From positions 1,020,501-1,084,500 of the forward strand of contig OY757011.1 of assembly GCA_963580285.1 (NCBI GenBank): 64,000 bases of DNA, read 5' to 3'. The notes beneath the pieces were generated by a model. It saw nothing but the letters and a program-made list of their open reading frames with translations, made no database searches and was not told the origin of the DNA. The translations under genes and the position numbers were made by a program. Of this stretch, positions 1-9,661 are shown piece by piece; the first letter of the stretch is position 1; every line of letters starts with the position of its first letter. This DNA comes from Lucinisca nassula (Eukaryota > Mollusca > Bivalvia > Lucinida > Lucinidae).

Positions 1-967
1 TCTAAATCATAAGCTATACAAAAATTCATAATATGAAAACCAGATTCTTGATTAGCTTCAAAATCAAAATAAATATATTTATTATCTTTTACTTCCTTTG
101 GTATTAACGGATTCATATAACATAAATGTTCAGTACCTTTCATATATTTTTCATAACATATAGAACAAGTGATTTCATCACATTTTTTTTTTCAGGTTTT
201 TGATATTTTATAGAAAAAGTTTTATTACATTTTTCACATGCCCATTGTTCTAAGTTTGATTGTAATTTACCATCTTTACACGTGTGTTGATTACTATATC
301 CTATTAAACATGTTTTACAAAATCTATGTTTAGCTAAAAATCCTGTTATATAAGTAATTACATCAAAATGATCATCATGATAATATAAATATACTTGATT
401 ATCAAATTTTTCATTACCACTATATAAAATATATTCCGTACTATTTGATGTAAAAATTATAATTCTAATATTGAAATAATGTTCAAAAGTTTTTAAGTCA
501 TCTAAATCATTTCCATCTTCTTTTATTTCAACATTTGATTTTTCATGTAAATCTAATGCTCATCTTTTTTGTAATGGTCTATCTTGTTTAATATGTCGTA
601 ATTGAGAATCTGTAAAATCTATTAATAAGTTATTAGAAGCTAAAGCAGTAACAATTGCTCTTGCTAAACAAATTGTATCATTATTTTTAATTTGAATTAT
701 ACTTCTTTTATTTATTTCATTTAATATTTTTAAAGCATCTTTTCCTTTACCTGATCTATTTGGAATAATAGTAACTTCAAAAATAACATCTTCTAAATTT
801 AATTCTTCAGCACGGTTTAATAATCTTACCGTTTGATCCATAACTAATTGTCTAACTGTATTATATGTTCTTATAGGCCAGCTTTTATGTTTAGTAAGTA
901 TAATTTCGTGTAAAGGGACTATTTTAATTCTACCATTAGGGAAGTCTTTTATAGAATAGTCTATCAT
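1..967 (-). pseudogene. Polinton/Maverick protein-primed DNA polymerase B, N-terminal and exonuclease part, broken
   Basis: Read on the minus strand, an open segment from 967 to 560 is followed by an in-frame TGA (557-559), and the same frame then resumes to about 193. A 10-base A-run (183-192) forces a frame change, after which coding continues to the window edge. The 967-560 part has the stretch IIQIKNNDTICLARAIVTAL, typical of the region before the exonuclease in Polinton-type polymerases. Three CxxC pairs follow (about 310, 230 and 165). The FDFEA exonuclease motif I, followed by Q..GFHIMN, lies at about 35-70. In Polintons this enzyme copies the element from a protein primer. The polymerase palm lies beyond the left edge. 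Codon use is strongly AT-rich, unlike the LINE beside it. The stop and frameshift make it a relic. Identification of the family is fairly sure; the subgroup is not. Confidence 0.8.
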
Positions 968-1167
968 ATGATCAAATACAAGTAAGTATGTAAGTAAGTA
1001 AGTCTTTTATTACAGTGACATATGCATACGTACATGTTAATATATACAATTATAGTATGAAAATTGCACCCGGCCCAATGGGCCCAAATGTCACTTTATC
1101 AATTTGTGAAATAATTATGAACTAGTATCAGTTAAACAACAAAGAAATAGTAAAGTATGATAAAAGT

Positions 1168-1411
1168 ATCATGAAAACACGCCTAAATAATTCCGACCCC
1201 CCGAACCCCACCCCTATATGGTAAAAGTGGGGGTCACCAGGGTTAATGTCGCCCAAACTATTCCCGCTCCGAATACAGCCTGCGGGTACCGGCAAAACGT
1301 ACCCACAACCCACACTCCAAGCAGAGAAACTATAAATATCACTATCTGAACATTTTCAGTTTTCGGCGGCAAAAATTTACAATGTACTTGAAAAGGGGCG
1401 TATTTTCATAA
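1168..1411. mobile_element. MITE of family B, inside the LINE 3' UTR
   Basis: Family B elements have imperfect terminal inverted repeats, here TCATGAAAACACGCC at the left and the complement of ATTATGAAAATACGCCCC at the right. Inside are the paired blocks CCCCAC...TATA..GTAAAAGTGGGG. This copy ends 8 bases from the LINE stop codon. Its central palindrome is heavily decayed compared with the copies near 8.1, 12.9, 14.7 and 28.7 kb. Confidence 0.7.
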
Positions 1412-1419
1412 TGTGTTGA

Positions 1420-3945
1420 TCAGCTTTTGTAAAGTGTTTTTCGCCTTTTTAAGAATGCACTAACTAGATATTTAGCAGTCTGGCGTGGATATGTACAGAC
1501 TAAGAATTTTATTTTATCTGAGTTGTTCATTTGAATCCAAGAGTTATCAGAAATGCGTTGGATAATGTCTTTGAACCATTGATCACGTATTGATGTGTAC
1601 AGTGTACAGTCTAGCAAAAAGTGAGTTTCGTCTTCCGGAGTATTGCAATTGCATAAACGACACAGTCTTTCTTCCGGTTTTTCCCCTACAAACCTGCCCG
1701 TCTCAATTCTAAGCGGTAGAACGCCGCATCTGAATTGCGCAAGAATTGACCGTTCATTACGTTGTAGGTTCATTTTAACATAATTTTCTGTTTCGTATGA
1801 TGTCTTAAAGGTTATGTAAGTTCTAAGTTTAGGCGAGGTTCGAACTTTATCTGGCCATGAATCAGCATAGTATGAATACAATTTTTGCTTGACCGTACAC
1901 ATGTCTACTGTTTGTTTCGTATCATAAGTATCTATCATGTCAATACTATTGAATATACGCCTCAATTCGGAGCTCCAATTATTATTATACTGTCCTTGAG
2001 CATGGTCAATATCAAAAATGCGTTTTGTCAAGCGACTATCGTCCATCGCAATGATTCTGTTCCACATTCGAACCATATTATGCCAATGCCTCATGGTGGA
2101 TGGCAACCAGCCAACATCCCCATTAATAGCTATGTTAGGTGAAAAACGGTGAACACCAAGGAAATATCGGATAGCCCTGTTTTGCACGGAGTCTATTTCA
2201 TTGTATGTTTTAAAGCCCCAGACTGAAGTCCCGTAATCTAACACTGGTATAACACAAGACTCAAACAGTTTTTCATAGGTACTAAAACCAAAGTCTTTCA
2301 TATTGTGTACTTTCGAGATAATACCACCAAGGGCCCTTCCGGCAGCGGCAGCCAATGCTTTAGCTGTATGCGAAAAGTCTGACTTCTCATGAAAGATGAC
2401 GCCCAAATACTTGTAAGTTTCAACTGTGTCTATTAAATTATCTCCAATTCGAAACTGGTATAAACTTCTTGGCTGTCTATGCTGTCTAAAATGAACCGCT
2501 TTAGATTTTGTTGTATTTATTAGAACCCGCCATTTCTTACACCACTGATGTAATGTATTTAACATTAATTGCATTTCAGCTTCACTGGAGGAAACAAAGA
2601 CAATGTCATCAGCGTACAGCAGCATAGACAATTGTTCATTTTCAAACTTTACACCAACATTTAAGCTATTAATCTCTGCAACTAAGTCGTTTATGAAAAT
2701 AGAGAACAAGGTTGGGGACAAATTACATCCCTGACGCACGCCTGACTTACAGTCAAACCAGTTAGTGAGTTTTCCGTTGATACGAACACATGCAGTAGTA
2801 TGACAATATATATTCTTAATTGTGTGGTAAACTTTACCATCGATGCGAGTCAATAAGAGTTTATAAAGCAATAAGTCTCTATCAACAAAATCAAAAACTT
2901 TCTTCAGATCGATGAATGAAGCAAAAGTCTGTCTATTATTTCGTATGATGCTATTCAGCGTGAAAATATGATCTTCACATGAACGGGTCTTACGAAAGCC
3001 ATTTTGTTCTTCGGCGAGGATACTATTATCTTCAAGATATTTTGACACGCGTTTATTTATCAAGCTACTATATAACTTTGAAATACACGATATCAAGCTT
3101 ATTCCTCTATAGTTCATGGGTAAGCGTTTGTCCGTGGTGCTGTCCTTGTGGATAGGGAATATAACTGATTTACGCCAAATCGATGGTATAAGTCCTGAAT
3201 CGAAAACTAACTGAAAGAAATTGTGTAAAAGCGCTATTATAGGAGGATACTTGAGAACGTCATAGGGTATATTGTCGATGCCAACGGCAGAATTCTTCTT
3301 GGCATTCATTGTGGTCGAGGTGATCTCATTCAAGGTGAAATTGCAATTTAAGTCATAATTACATGTATACAAAGGATCCTCTATACTGAATTCTAATTGC
3401 GATTTGTGATTTTTTGACATATTGTAGAATGCTTCGTCAAAGTCTGCGCCGTCACTAGAATTATACAATTTTTCAAAGTCATTTTTCCATCTACTGAATA
3501 CACTTTCTTCAGTAGTGTCAGTTTCGCCACTTTCATTCACTATTTCAATAGGAATATCACGTAATTTTCTGGGACCCAGATTTTTTATTTTATTCCAAAA
3601 TTCATTTGGATTTTTACTCGATAATGTTTCTATATCGTTAGCTAGTGATTTCTTGTACTGTCGATCTAGCTGGCGTAATCGTTTATCAAATATGTCCTGC
3701 GCTTTTTTATATTCCTGGCGACGGGCTTGCTTGATTTGTCTCCCCTGTGCGCACCTGAGAAAACTGCGTTCTTTATCGCGCATTGATTTCCAAAGCTGCG
3801 AAAGTTCATCATTCCAATATGGCTTATTATGTTTATAACGTCTACGTGTATTACGGGTCGTGTCATATGTCGGAATGGTACTTTTCATCTCTGTTAAAAT
3901 CAAATCACACATATTATTATATAAATGGTCAACCTCAGACCACAT
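1420..3945 (-). CDS. LINE reverse transcriptase ORF (endonuclease region missing)
   Basis: 841 codons without a stop. Residues 1-200 are the lysine/arginine-rich linker usually found between endonuclease and reverse transcriptase. The RT domain spans about 225-500: PMNYRGISLIS, the motif-A segment FIDLKKVFDFVDRDLL, the motif-B segment GVRQGCNLSPTLFSIFINDL, and the catalytic YADDIVFV. The C-terminal region carries CRLCNCNTPEDETHFLLDC, the CxxC...H....C knuckle common in LINE ORF2 proteins. The product would copy its own RNA at a nicked chromosomal target. With an intact ORF but no endonuclease and no promoter end, this copy is young yet immobile on its own. The Met at 3945 is only the first Met after the truncation. 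The clade (CR1/L2/RTE-like) cannot be fixed by eye. Confidence 0.88.
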   Translation of the reverse strand: MWSEVDHLYNNMCDLILTEMKSTIPTYDTTRNTRRRYKHNKPYWNDELSQLWKSMRDKERSFLRCAQGRQIKQARRQEYKKAQDIFDKRLRQLDRQYKKSLANDIETLSSKNPNEFWNKIKNLGPRKLRDIPIEIVNESGETDTTEESVFSRWKNDFEKLYNSSDGADFDEAFYNMSKNHKSQLEFSIEDPLYTCNYDLNCNFTLNEITSTTMNAKKNSAVGIDNIPYDVLKYPPIIALLHNFFQLVFDSGLIPSIWRKSVIFPIHKDSTTDKRLPMNYRGISLISCISKLYSSLINKRVSKYLEDNSILAEEQNGFRKTRSCEDHIFTLNSIIRNNRQTFASFIDLKKVFDFVDRDLLLYKLLLTRIDGKVYHTIKNIYCHTTACVRINGKLTNWFDCKSGVRQGCNLSPTLFSIFINDLVAEINSLNVGVKFENEQLSMLLYADDIVFVSSSEAEMQLMLNTLHQWCKKWRVLINTTKSKAVHFRQHRQPRSLYQFRIGDNLIDTVETYKYLGVIFHEKSDFSHTAKALAAAAGRALGGIISKVHNMKDFGFSTYEKLFESCVIPVLDYGTSVWGFKTYNEIDSVQNRAIRYFLGVHRFSPNIAINGDVGWLPSTMRHWHNMVRMWNRIIAMDDSRLTKRIFDIDHAQGQYNNNWSSELRRIFNSIDMIDTYDTKQTVDMCTVKQKLYSYYADSWPDKVRTSPKLRTYITFKTSYETENYVKMNLQRNERSILAQFRCGVLPLRIETGRFVGEKPEERLCRLCNCNTPEDETHFLLDCTLYTSIRDQWFKDIIQRISDNSWIQMNNSDKIKFLVCTYPRQTAKYLVSAFLKRRKTLYKS

Positions 3946-4092
3946 TTATAAATGTTTGTGGTGTTTTATCTTTTAGACTAACTTTATAATTAAATACATG
4001 AATACCTGATTTATGTATTTTTGATCTTAATAGTTTTAGTTTATATGAATCTTTTGACTTAGATAAAACTTTATCTTTTTTTTTGTCTCCAT
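3946..4092 (-). pseudogene. Probable extreme N-terminal fragment of the Polinton polymerase, cut off by the LINE
   Basis: On the minus strand a lysine-rich frame (containing KSGIHVFNYKVSLKDKT) runs toward the LINE border with the same AT-rich codon use as 1-967. It is preceded by METKKK, which is in a different frame because of an A-run. It is read as the start of the polymerase gene interrupted by the LINE. This is inference from position, orientation and composition; the segment is too short to recognise alone. Confidence 0.4.
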
Positions 4093-4109
4093 TTTCTTAA
4101 GAAACAATT

Positions 4110-4688
4110 TTGATTATATTAAAAATGGAGCATTGGTCGGATAAAGGATCTGAATTTTATAATCGTCAAGTAAAAGAAATGTTAAAAACAAATGAAACAG
4201 AATTGTACTCAACTGAAAATGAAGAAAAATCTAGTGTAGTGGAACGCTGGATAGGAACAATGAAACAAAATATGTATAAATATTTTACTGCTCATGAAAC
4301 TTTTAAATATTATGATATATTAGATAAATTAGTTGAAAATTATAATAATACAGTACATTCTTCTATTAAAATGACACCTGTTGAAGCAAGTAAAGTAGAA
4401 AATGAATTAATAGTGTACAAAAATTTATATCCATAAAAAGAAAAGAAAACTGAAAAAACTAAATTCAAAGTTGGGGATAGAGTAAGAATAGCAAAAAAGA
4501 AAGGTAAATTGGAAAAGGGTTATACAATTCGTTGGACTAGAGAAATATTTGTAATTGAAGAAGTTTTAAATACAAATCCTGTTACTTATAAAATTAATGA
4601 TTTAAAAGGCGAAGAAATCGAAGGTAGTTTTTATGAACAAGAATTACAGATTACTGAGTTTAAGTATTTTTCGAGGGGTCCCCTATAG
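4110..4688 (+). pseudogene. Polinton/Maverick integrase, C-terminal half with a nonsense codon
   Basis: The frame begins just before the second catalytic aspartate (WSDKGSEFYN) and reaches the catalytic glutamate in KSSVVERWIGTMK 34 residues later, as in DDE integrases. It continues through YNNTVHSSIKMTPVEA. A TAA interrupts it at 4434-4436. The same frame then runs to a TAG at 4686-4688 through FKVGDRVRI and a C-terminal block ending GEEIEGSFYEQEL, which is characteristic of Polinton integrases. The zinc-binding N-terminus and first aspartate are absent, replaced by the divergent polymerase start only about 20 bases upstream. That adjacency suggests an internal deletion. The enzyme would have inserted the element into the host genome; this copy is dead. 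Confidence 0.82.
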
Positions 4689-4736
4689 TGGATGGTTTTT
4701 TTTTTCTATTTTACACTACCCCAACAACCTCCATCC

Positions 4737-4754
4737 CGGAGTTGGGCAACTCCG
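4737..4754. other. Small perfect hairpin between convergent ORFs
   Basis: CGGAGTT and AACTCCG flank a GGGC loop, followed by a T-run at 4759-4768. It sits between the end of the integrase (plus) and the end of the 177-residue ORF (minus), where a 3'-end processing or transcription-stop signal would be expected. No function is demonstrated. Confidence 0.4.
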
Positions 4755-4856
4755 ACTGTTTTTTTTTTATTTTCACCATGTGTGTTAGGCCCGCCCGTAT
4801 CACTCTCTCACATTTTCACTTTTTTACATTTTTACAATTTTTCGATTTTCAATATT

Positions 4857-5390
4857 TCAGATATTCTTTTCAATACATAACAATTTATCATCTTTTTCTT
4901 CTTTTGATATTAAACAGTGTTTATGGAAAAAATCTTTTTCTCCTAGAATAATATCACTATTGTCTTCTTTAGTATTCTTTTCGCAAATATAACATTTTTT
5001 ATTAATTAAATAAAGTATTTCTTTGAACACATTTTTTGTTTTATAAAAATAGTTTCCATTTTTTTCGTTGCCAAAACTACACCAATGAAATCTAAAGTTT
5101 TTAAATTCACTACTAACAAATAATACATCTTCTCCTCCTGGGAAGATATGATATTCCACACAATTTATTTTTAATATTTTTACAAAAGAATCTTCGGGAA
5201 ATTTTTCAAAATCTACTTGTAAATCATATTGGTCCCAAGTGAACCAACAAAATCCGCTACTGCGATGTTCAATAATAGTCATTCCACTATTTTCTAAAAA
5301 TACTTTCAGTTTATTTAATTTTTGTCTTAATCTTCTATTTTGGTATTCTACTCTTCCTTTATGTTTCAAATATATATTTTTCATCATCAT
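4857..5390 (-). CDS. Hypothetical 177-residue ORF, probably Polinton cargo
   Basis: I do not recognise this protein. It is AT-rich in codon use like the neighbouring Polinton genes and unlike the surrounding repeats. The N-terminal quarter is basic, with a possible short coiled stretch (QNRRLRQKLNKLKVFLE). The middle is rich in aromatic residues (GFCWFTWDQYDLQVDF, FRFHWCSF). Near the C-terminus CYICEKN is followed by FFHKHC, giving a CxxC plus HxxC spacing that could bind one zinc ion, in the style of a partial treble clef. It converges on the integrase relic and ends before a poly-T stretch. It could be a capsid-region or accessory gene of the Polinton, or a chance survivor; no signal peptide or membrane segment is visible. 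Confidence 0.5.
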   Translation of the reverse strand: MMMKNIYLKHKGRVEYQNRRLRQKLNKLKVFLENSGMTIIEHRSSGFCWFTWDQYDLQVDFEKFPEDSFVKILKINCVEYHIFPGGEDVLFVSSEFKNFRFHWCSFGNEKNGNYFYKTKNVFKEILYLINKKCYICEKNTKEDNSDIILGEKDFFHKHCLISKEEKDDKLLCIEKNI

Positions 5391-5427
5391 CCATTTTTTT
5401 TTTATTTTTAAATTTTAATTTTTCAGG

Positions 5428-5658
5428 GGGTGGTCTGGAGAAGCTAAAACATTTTTAGGGGTGGTCTGGAGAAGCAAAAAAAAAATTTTTAGGGGTGGTC
5501 TTGGGAGTAGGTAAAAAAAAATTTAGGGGTGGTCTGGAGAAGCTTAAAATTTTTTAGGGGTGGTCTGGAGAAGCAAAAAAAATTTTTAGGTGTGGTCTTG
5601 GGAGTAGGTAAAAAATTTTTAGGGGTGGTCTGGAGAAGCTAAAAAAATTTTTTTATAG
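5428..5658. repeat. Tandem repeat of about 32 bp with A-B-C higher-order structure
   Basis: Seven units start with GGGTGGTCTGGAGAAGC or GGGTGGTCTTGGGAGTAGG and end in an A-run then T-run then AG. The order is A (GAAGCTAAAA), B (GAAGCAAAAAAA), C (GGGAGTAGGTAAAA), A, B, C, A. The trimer period is therefore about 98 bp. It borders the Polinton relic on one side and a 170-bp array on the other. Confidence 0.85.
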
Positions 5659-5689
5659 GGGGGTCTATACCGGGTCCATATTGTGTCAC

Positions 5690-6957
5690 ACCAAATATCA
5701 AAGATCTGGGGCTTCTGGTTTCAGAGAAGACGATTTTTAAAGGTTTTCCCCACATAAGTCAATGTATAACATGTGGGCCCCTGGGTGGAGCCATTTTTGG
5801 CCCCAAGACTATAATTTGAACAATCTTGGTAGGGGTCCTCTAGATGAAGCTTCATACCAAATATCAAAGACCATGGCCTTCTGGTTTCATATGAGATTTT
5901 TTAAGGTTTCATTATAAGTCTCTGTAAAACATGTGGGCCCCAGGGCCTGGCCATTTTTGCCCCAAGGCTACAATTTGATCAATCTTGGTGGAGGTCTACT
6001 AGATGATGCTTCATACCAAATATCAAAAACCTTGGCCTTCTGGTTTCAGACAAGAAGATTTTTAAAGGTTTCCCTATTTATGTTGGGCCACAAAGAGGGG
6101 TCATTTTTGCACCCAAGGTTATAATTTGAACAATCTTGGAAGAGGTCCATTTGATGAAGCTGCATACCAAATATCAAAGACCTGGGCCTTGCAGTTTCAG
6201 AGAAGATTTTTTAAGGTCTTGCCTATATAAGCCTATGTAAAAACGTGGGCCATAGGGTGGGGCCATTTTTGACCCTAAGGTTATAATTTGAACAATCTTG
6301 GCAGAGGTCTGCTTGATGAAGCTTCACACCAAATATCAAAGACCTAGGCCTTCTGGTGTCGAACAAGAAGATTTTTAAGGGTTTTCCTATATTTTATGTC
6401 TATCTAAAGGGGCTGGGCCATTTTTGCACCCAAGGTTATAATTTGAACAATCTTGGTAGAGGTCCACTAGATGAAGCTTCATACCAAATATAAAAGACCT
6501 GGGCCTTTTGTTTTCAGAGAAAAAGATTTTTTAATGTTTTCCCTATATAAGCCTATGTAAAACACGGCCCCGGGGCAGGGCCATTTTTGGCCCCAAGGCT
6601 ATAATTTGAACGCTCTTTATAGAGGTCCGCTAGATGAAGTTTCATACCAAATATCAAAGATCTGGACCCTGCAGTTTCAGAGTAGAAGATTTTTAAAGGT
6701 TTTCCTTTTACAGTTAAACATATTTTTAGCTCCTGTGAACTAGATGTGCAATGGACCAGAACCATTTGAACAACTCTGAAAGAGGACCAATTGAGGATCA
6801 TGCCTGTGAGGTTTGGTCAAAACCTGATCAGTGGTTTAGGAGGAGACCTTGTTTGAAGTTGTTTACAGATGCAAGCATACACACGCACTGACGATGGACA
6901 AAATGTGATCACAAAAGCTCACCTTGTCACTCACTACCTGACAGGTGAGCTAAAAAA
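5690..6957 (+). mobile_element. Hairpin-ended element with about 180-bp internal tandem units (family P)
   Basis: Six to seven diverged units each contain CATACCAAATATCAAAGACC, CTGGTTTCAGAGAAGA, GATTTTTAAAGG and a GTGGGCCCC...GGCCATTTTTG block. The right end is a hairpin (AGCTCACCTTGTC...GACAGGTGAGCT, about 6919-6952) followed by a short A-run. The same hairpin end and related units occur at 46730-49926 and, inverted, at 61306. The left terminus is not seen, so this copy is probably 5'-truncated. Confidence 0.75.
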
Positions 6958-7208
6958 ATGGACTGTCAGGTTGATATTAAATTCCCATAACAAAACAAAA
7001 CAACTACAAGTCTTTATTTTTTATTTTGAAATGTTCACACCAAGCAAGACATAAGACAAACATATATTTTACATTGAGCTTTTCAAAACACTGCCAAATG
7101 AAAGGAAATAATGAAAAAAATATAGTTTTAATTTATTGTAAACAACTAATCATAGCAATTCTGATGGCATAGATGATAGTTCTAAAAATAAGTCTAGTCA
7201 GCTGAAAC

Positions 7209-7421
7209 TTAACCCTTATCTTGCTGAATATTAATCTAAGCCACACCCATTTCTTTATATCAACCAATCAAATTACTTGATGTAATTAATTGCTACAAAC
7301 TCGTAAACTGAATGCCAAACAGTGTAGATCCTGATCAGATGGCTTCTTCAGAAGCCATCTGATCTGGATCTACACTGTTTCCAAAGATAGGGGTTGTCGT
7401 GAACAGCAAGATAAGGGTTAA
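7209..7421. mobile_element. MITE family A (TTAA/CCC ends, piggyBac-like), copy A1
   Basis: TTAA precedes CCCTTATCTTGCTGAATA at the left, and CAGCAAGATAAGGG precedes TTAA at the right. The centre is a long palindrome whose arms contain GTGTAGATCCTGATCAGA and whose tip is GGCTTCTTCAGAAGCC. TTAA target duplication plus CCC...GGG ends are the hallmarks of piggyBac-type elements; no transposase is present. Confidence 0.85.
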
Positions 7422-7633
7422 CCCTTATGCTGCTGTTCATGACAACTCCTACCTTTTCAACAGTGTAGATCCAGATCAGATGGCTTCTGAAGAAACCATC
7501 TGATCAGGATCTACACTATTTGTCATTCAGTTTGTGAATTTGAATGAAAATATAATTTATATCATGTAATCTGATTGGATGATAGACATAAATGGGTGTG
7601 GTTAATTAAATTATTCAGCAGGATAAGAGTTAA
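7418..7633. mobile_element. MITE family A, inverted copy A2 sharing one TTAA with A1
   Basis: It starts at the TTAA that ends A1 (7418-7421) and ends at TTAA 7630-7633 after CAGCAGGATAAGAG. It runs in the opposite orientation to A1. Confidence 0.85.
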
Positions 7634-8011
7634 GACTTTGATTACTATATTAGGTAAACATGCTCCTGTAACACTTGTGTGAACTAATGAATACTTTCAA
7701 GGCTCCAAAAATAATGTGTTTATGATGAAAATTTGTGACATTTTTTCATACTTCTGCAAACATAGATATGTTTGTTAAAATGCCTCATTAAGGCAGTTCC
7801 AACAGCACATAATATTTTTTCTGGAACAAAAATAAGGAAAAGAAGATATCAGCTTTAATAAGGTGTAAATAACTGGCATCAGGAATTCTACCATTTTCAG
7901 GTAAACTTCATGATCCAGTCTTTCAAAGTTAAAACATTCAAATTAAATATAATCTCATAGTTTATTTAGAGTAGTTATAAGCTGCACCATGTTATGAATG
8001 GTTAATTACCA
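7634..8011. other. Unassigned AT-rich sequence
   Basis: I see no gene, array or recognised element in this stretch. Confidence 0.5.
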
Positions 8012-8245
8012 TCACGAAAACACACCTATATAATATTAACCCCCTCAAACCCCACTTTTATATAGTAAAACTGGGGTTTACAGGGGTAAACCTTCGTTTT
8101 CTTATTTCTGTTTTAAAATATAGATGGTGGGTACTCATTAGAACCGCCTCCATCCATGAGGCGATTCTAACGAGTACCCACAATCTATATTTTGAGCAGG
8201 AATAAGAAAAATATCATAATTTTTCGTCTTAAAATTTTACAATGG
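8012..8245. mobile_element. MITE family B, 3'-truncated
   Basis: The left terminus CATCACGAAAACACACCTAT is intact. The central palindrome contains GGTACTCATTAGAACCGCC and its complement. The right end stops after AAATTTTACAATG, without the outer inverted repeat. Confidence 0.75.
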
Positions 8246-8514
8246 CCAAAACTTAGCATACACAATCTGTAAAGACTGCTTGGCTGAGTTTCAACTGTAT
8301 GACAATGTGATAATTACCCTCTCTACATGATGCAGCCTATATACTCCTCGAATCAGACAATACACACAACATAATATCGAAATCATTACATAGACACATA
8401 ATTTAACTTCAATGTATCTTACACAGAAGAATATCTGAAAGACATCTAAGCCTCCTCTGACTACAAAGGGATTAATTTTTATTTTAACATTTACCTGCAT
8501 CAATGTTGTCTTGT

Positions 8515-8822
8515 TTGATTTGTTTGTTTGTATTGGAGTTTAACAGCCTAACCCTAACGCTATTCTAGGTCATTTTTGAGCCAGTCAGTTTACCTATTCA
8601 CACTTTTCCTGGGCAAGCTTATACATAAGCAGTTAACCAGTATAGTGCACTTCGTTCGCCAGAAACTCACAACTGCCCTTCTTGAATCAGCAGAAGGGAG
8701 AGAATGACCGTAGAAAATATTTCATGATCAATCTCGACGAAAGAATGTTGCCGACTCCGGCAAGTAACCTGCATCCTCCTGATCGCCAGTCAGACGCGCA
8801 CAACCGAACAACCGAGGCCGGC
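8515..8822 (-). mobile_element. tRNA-derived SINE, family J
   Basis: On the minus strand it begins with a diverged tRNA-like head (GCCGGCCTCGGTTGTTCGG) and ends in TTAAACTCCAATACAAACAA, a (CAAA)-type tail. A second copy at 40048-40341 keeps a better pol III A box (TAGCTCAATCAGATG) and B box (GGTCGATACC). Confidence 0.65.
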
Positions 8823-8865
8823 TCCTTATGCTGTCAAGATGCTATTTCATACATACAGTAAGGAT

Positions 8866-9062
8866 GGTAAGTATTGGGACAGATAGGCCTAAGCATACAG
8901 TGCAGATCAAGATCAGACTGCAGGAGCAGTCTGATCAGGATCTACTGTCTGCACCATCTAGACTCCTTGCTGGATCATGAAACAGTTTTGTTAAATTCTT
9001 TGAAGAATTACAGCAATTTCCCAAGGTGTCCAAACTTTAAGGATTTTTACGACAGAGAATCA
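8866..9062. mobile_element. MITE-like family E
   Basis: It carries TAAGTATTGGGACAGA, a palindrome with tip CTGCAGGAGCAG inside GATCAGA...TCTGATC, and then GAATTACAGCAA. Related copies lie at 29960-31215 (interrupted) and 37800-37995; a fragment is at 12540-12620. Confidence 0.6.
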
Positions 9063-9065
9063 ATC

Positions 9066-9391
9066 TTTAGTTGTTGTTAATATAATGAGAAAAAATGTCT
9101 GCATAGTAAAAGAAGGCTTAGAGCACAGAGAGGAATGAATAGAGACGGAACAATAACGATAGCCACAAATAAAAAGCACCAAGTATCAAATTATGTTTAG
9201 ACACACTCATCAACAGTAGAACAACCATAGAGTGAGCCTGCTAGTAAATAAGATATCTTGTTCACAGCAGTACTCAGCTTCTATTAGACCGGGGTAATCC
9301 ATACCAGCCACTCCGAGCCCATACTGGTACAGACATTATGATCTAACTAGTTTGAAGTTCTGTCCGTTAGTAATTACCAATGCCCCAAATC
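9066..9391. other. Unassigned sequence
   Basis: No gene or recognised repeat is seen here. Confidence 0.5.
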
Positions 9392-9600
9392 TTAACCCTT
9401 ATCCTGCTGAATAAGTTTAGCTGCACCCCTTTCTGACTATCCACCAGTAAAACTGCTTGAAATAATGTATTCATTCTATTAACAAACTGCATGATAAACA
9501 GCTTAGATCCTGCTCAGCTGGCTTCTTCAGAAGTCATCTGATCTGGCTCCACACTGTTTACAAAGGTAGGGGTTGTCGTGAACAGCAGGTTAAAGGTTAA
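9392..9600. mobile_element. MITE family A, copy A3
   Basis: TTAA 9392-9395 with CCCTTATCCTGCTGAATA, and TTAA 9597-9600. The central palindrome tip is GGCTTCTTCAGAAG. The right terminus is slightly decayed (CAGGTTAAAGG). Confidence 0.8.
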
Positions 9601-9661
9601 ATGTGTCAATAAGCCATTCCGTAACTGTTTACGAGTTGTTTTATTTTTCAACAATTTTCAA

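Larger units (their letters stand above)
968..3945 (-). mobile_element. 5'-truncated non-LTR retrotransposon (LINE) inserted in the Polinton polymerase
   Basis: The minus strand carries an 841-codon reverse transcriptase ORF (3945-1420), a 3' UTR interrupted by a MITE (1168-1411), and a 3' end of repeated ACTT (about 975-1005), a common kind of LINE tail. The endonuclease that normally precedes this reverse transcriptase is missing: sequence upstream of 3945 is AT-rich and Polinton-like, so the copy is 5'-truncated. Polinton polymerase sequence lies on both sides, so the insertion point is within that gene. I could not find a convincing target-site duplication. Exact ends are uncertain by about 20 bases. 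Confidence 0.8.

Noticed and set aside
1128..1313. 61-codon minus-strand frame
   Set aside because: It lies wholly in the LINE 3' UTR and the family B MITE.
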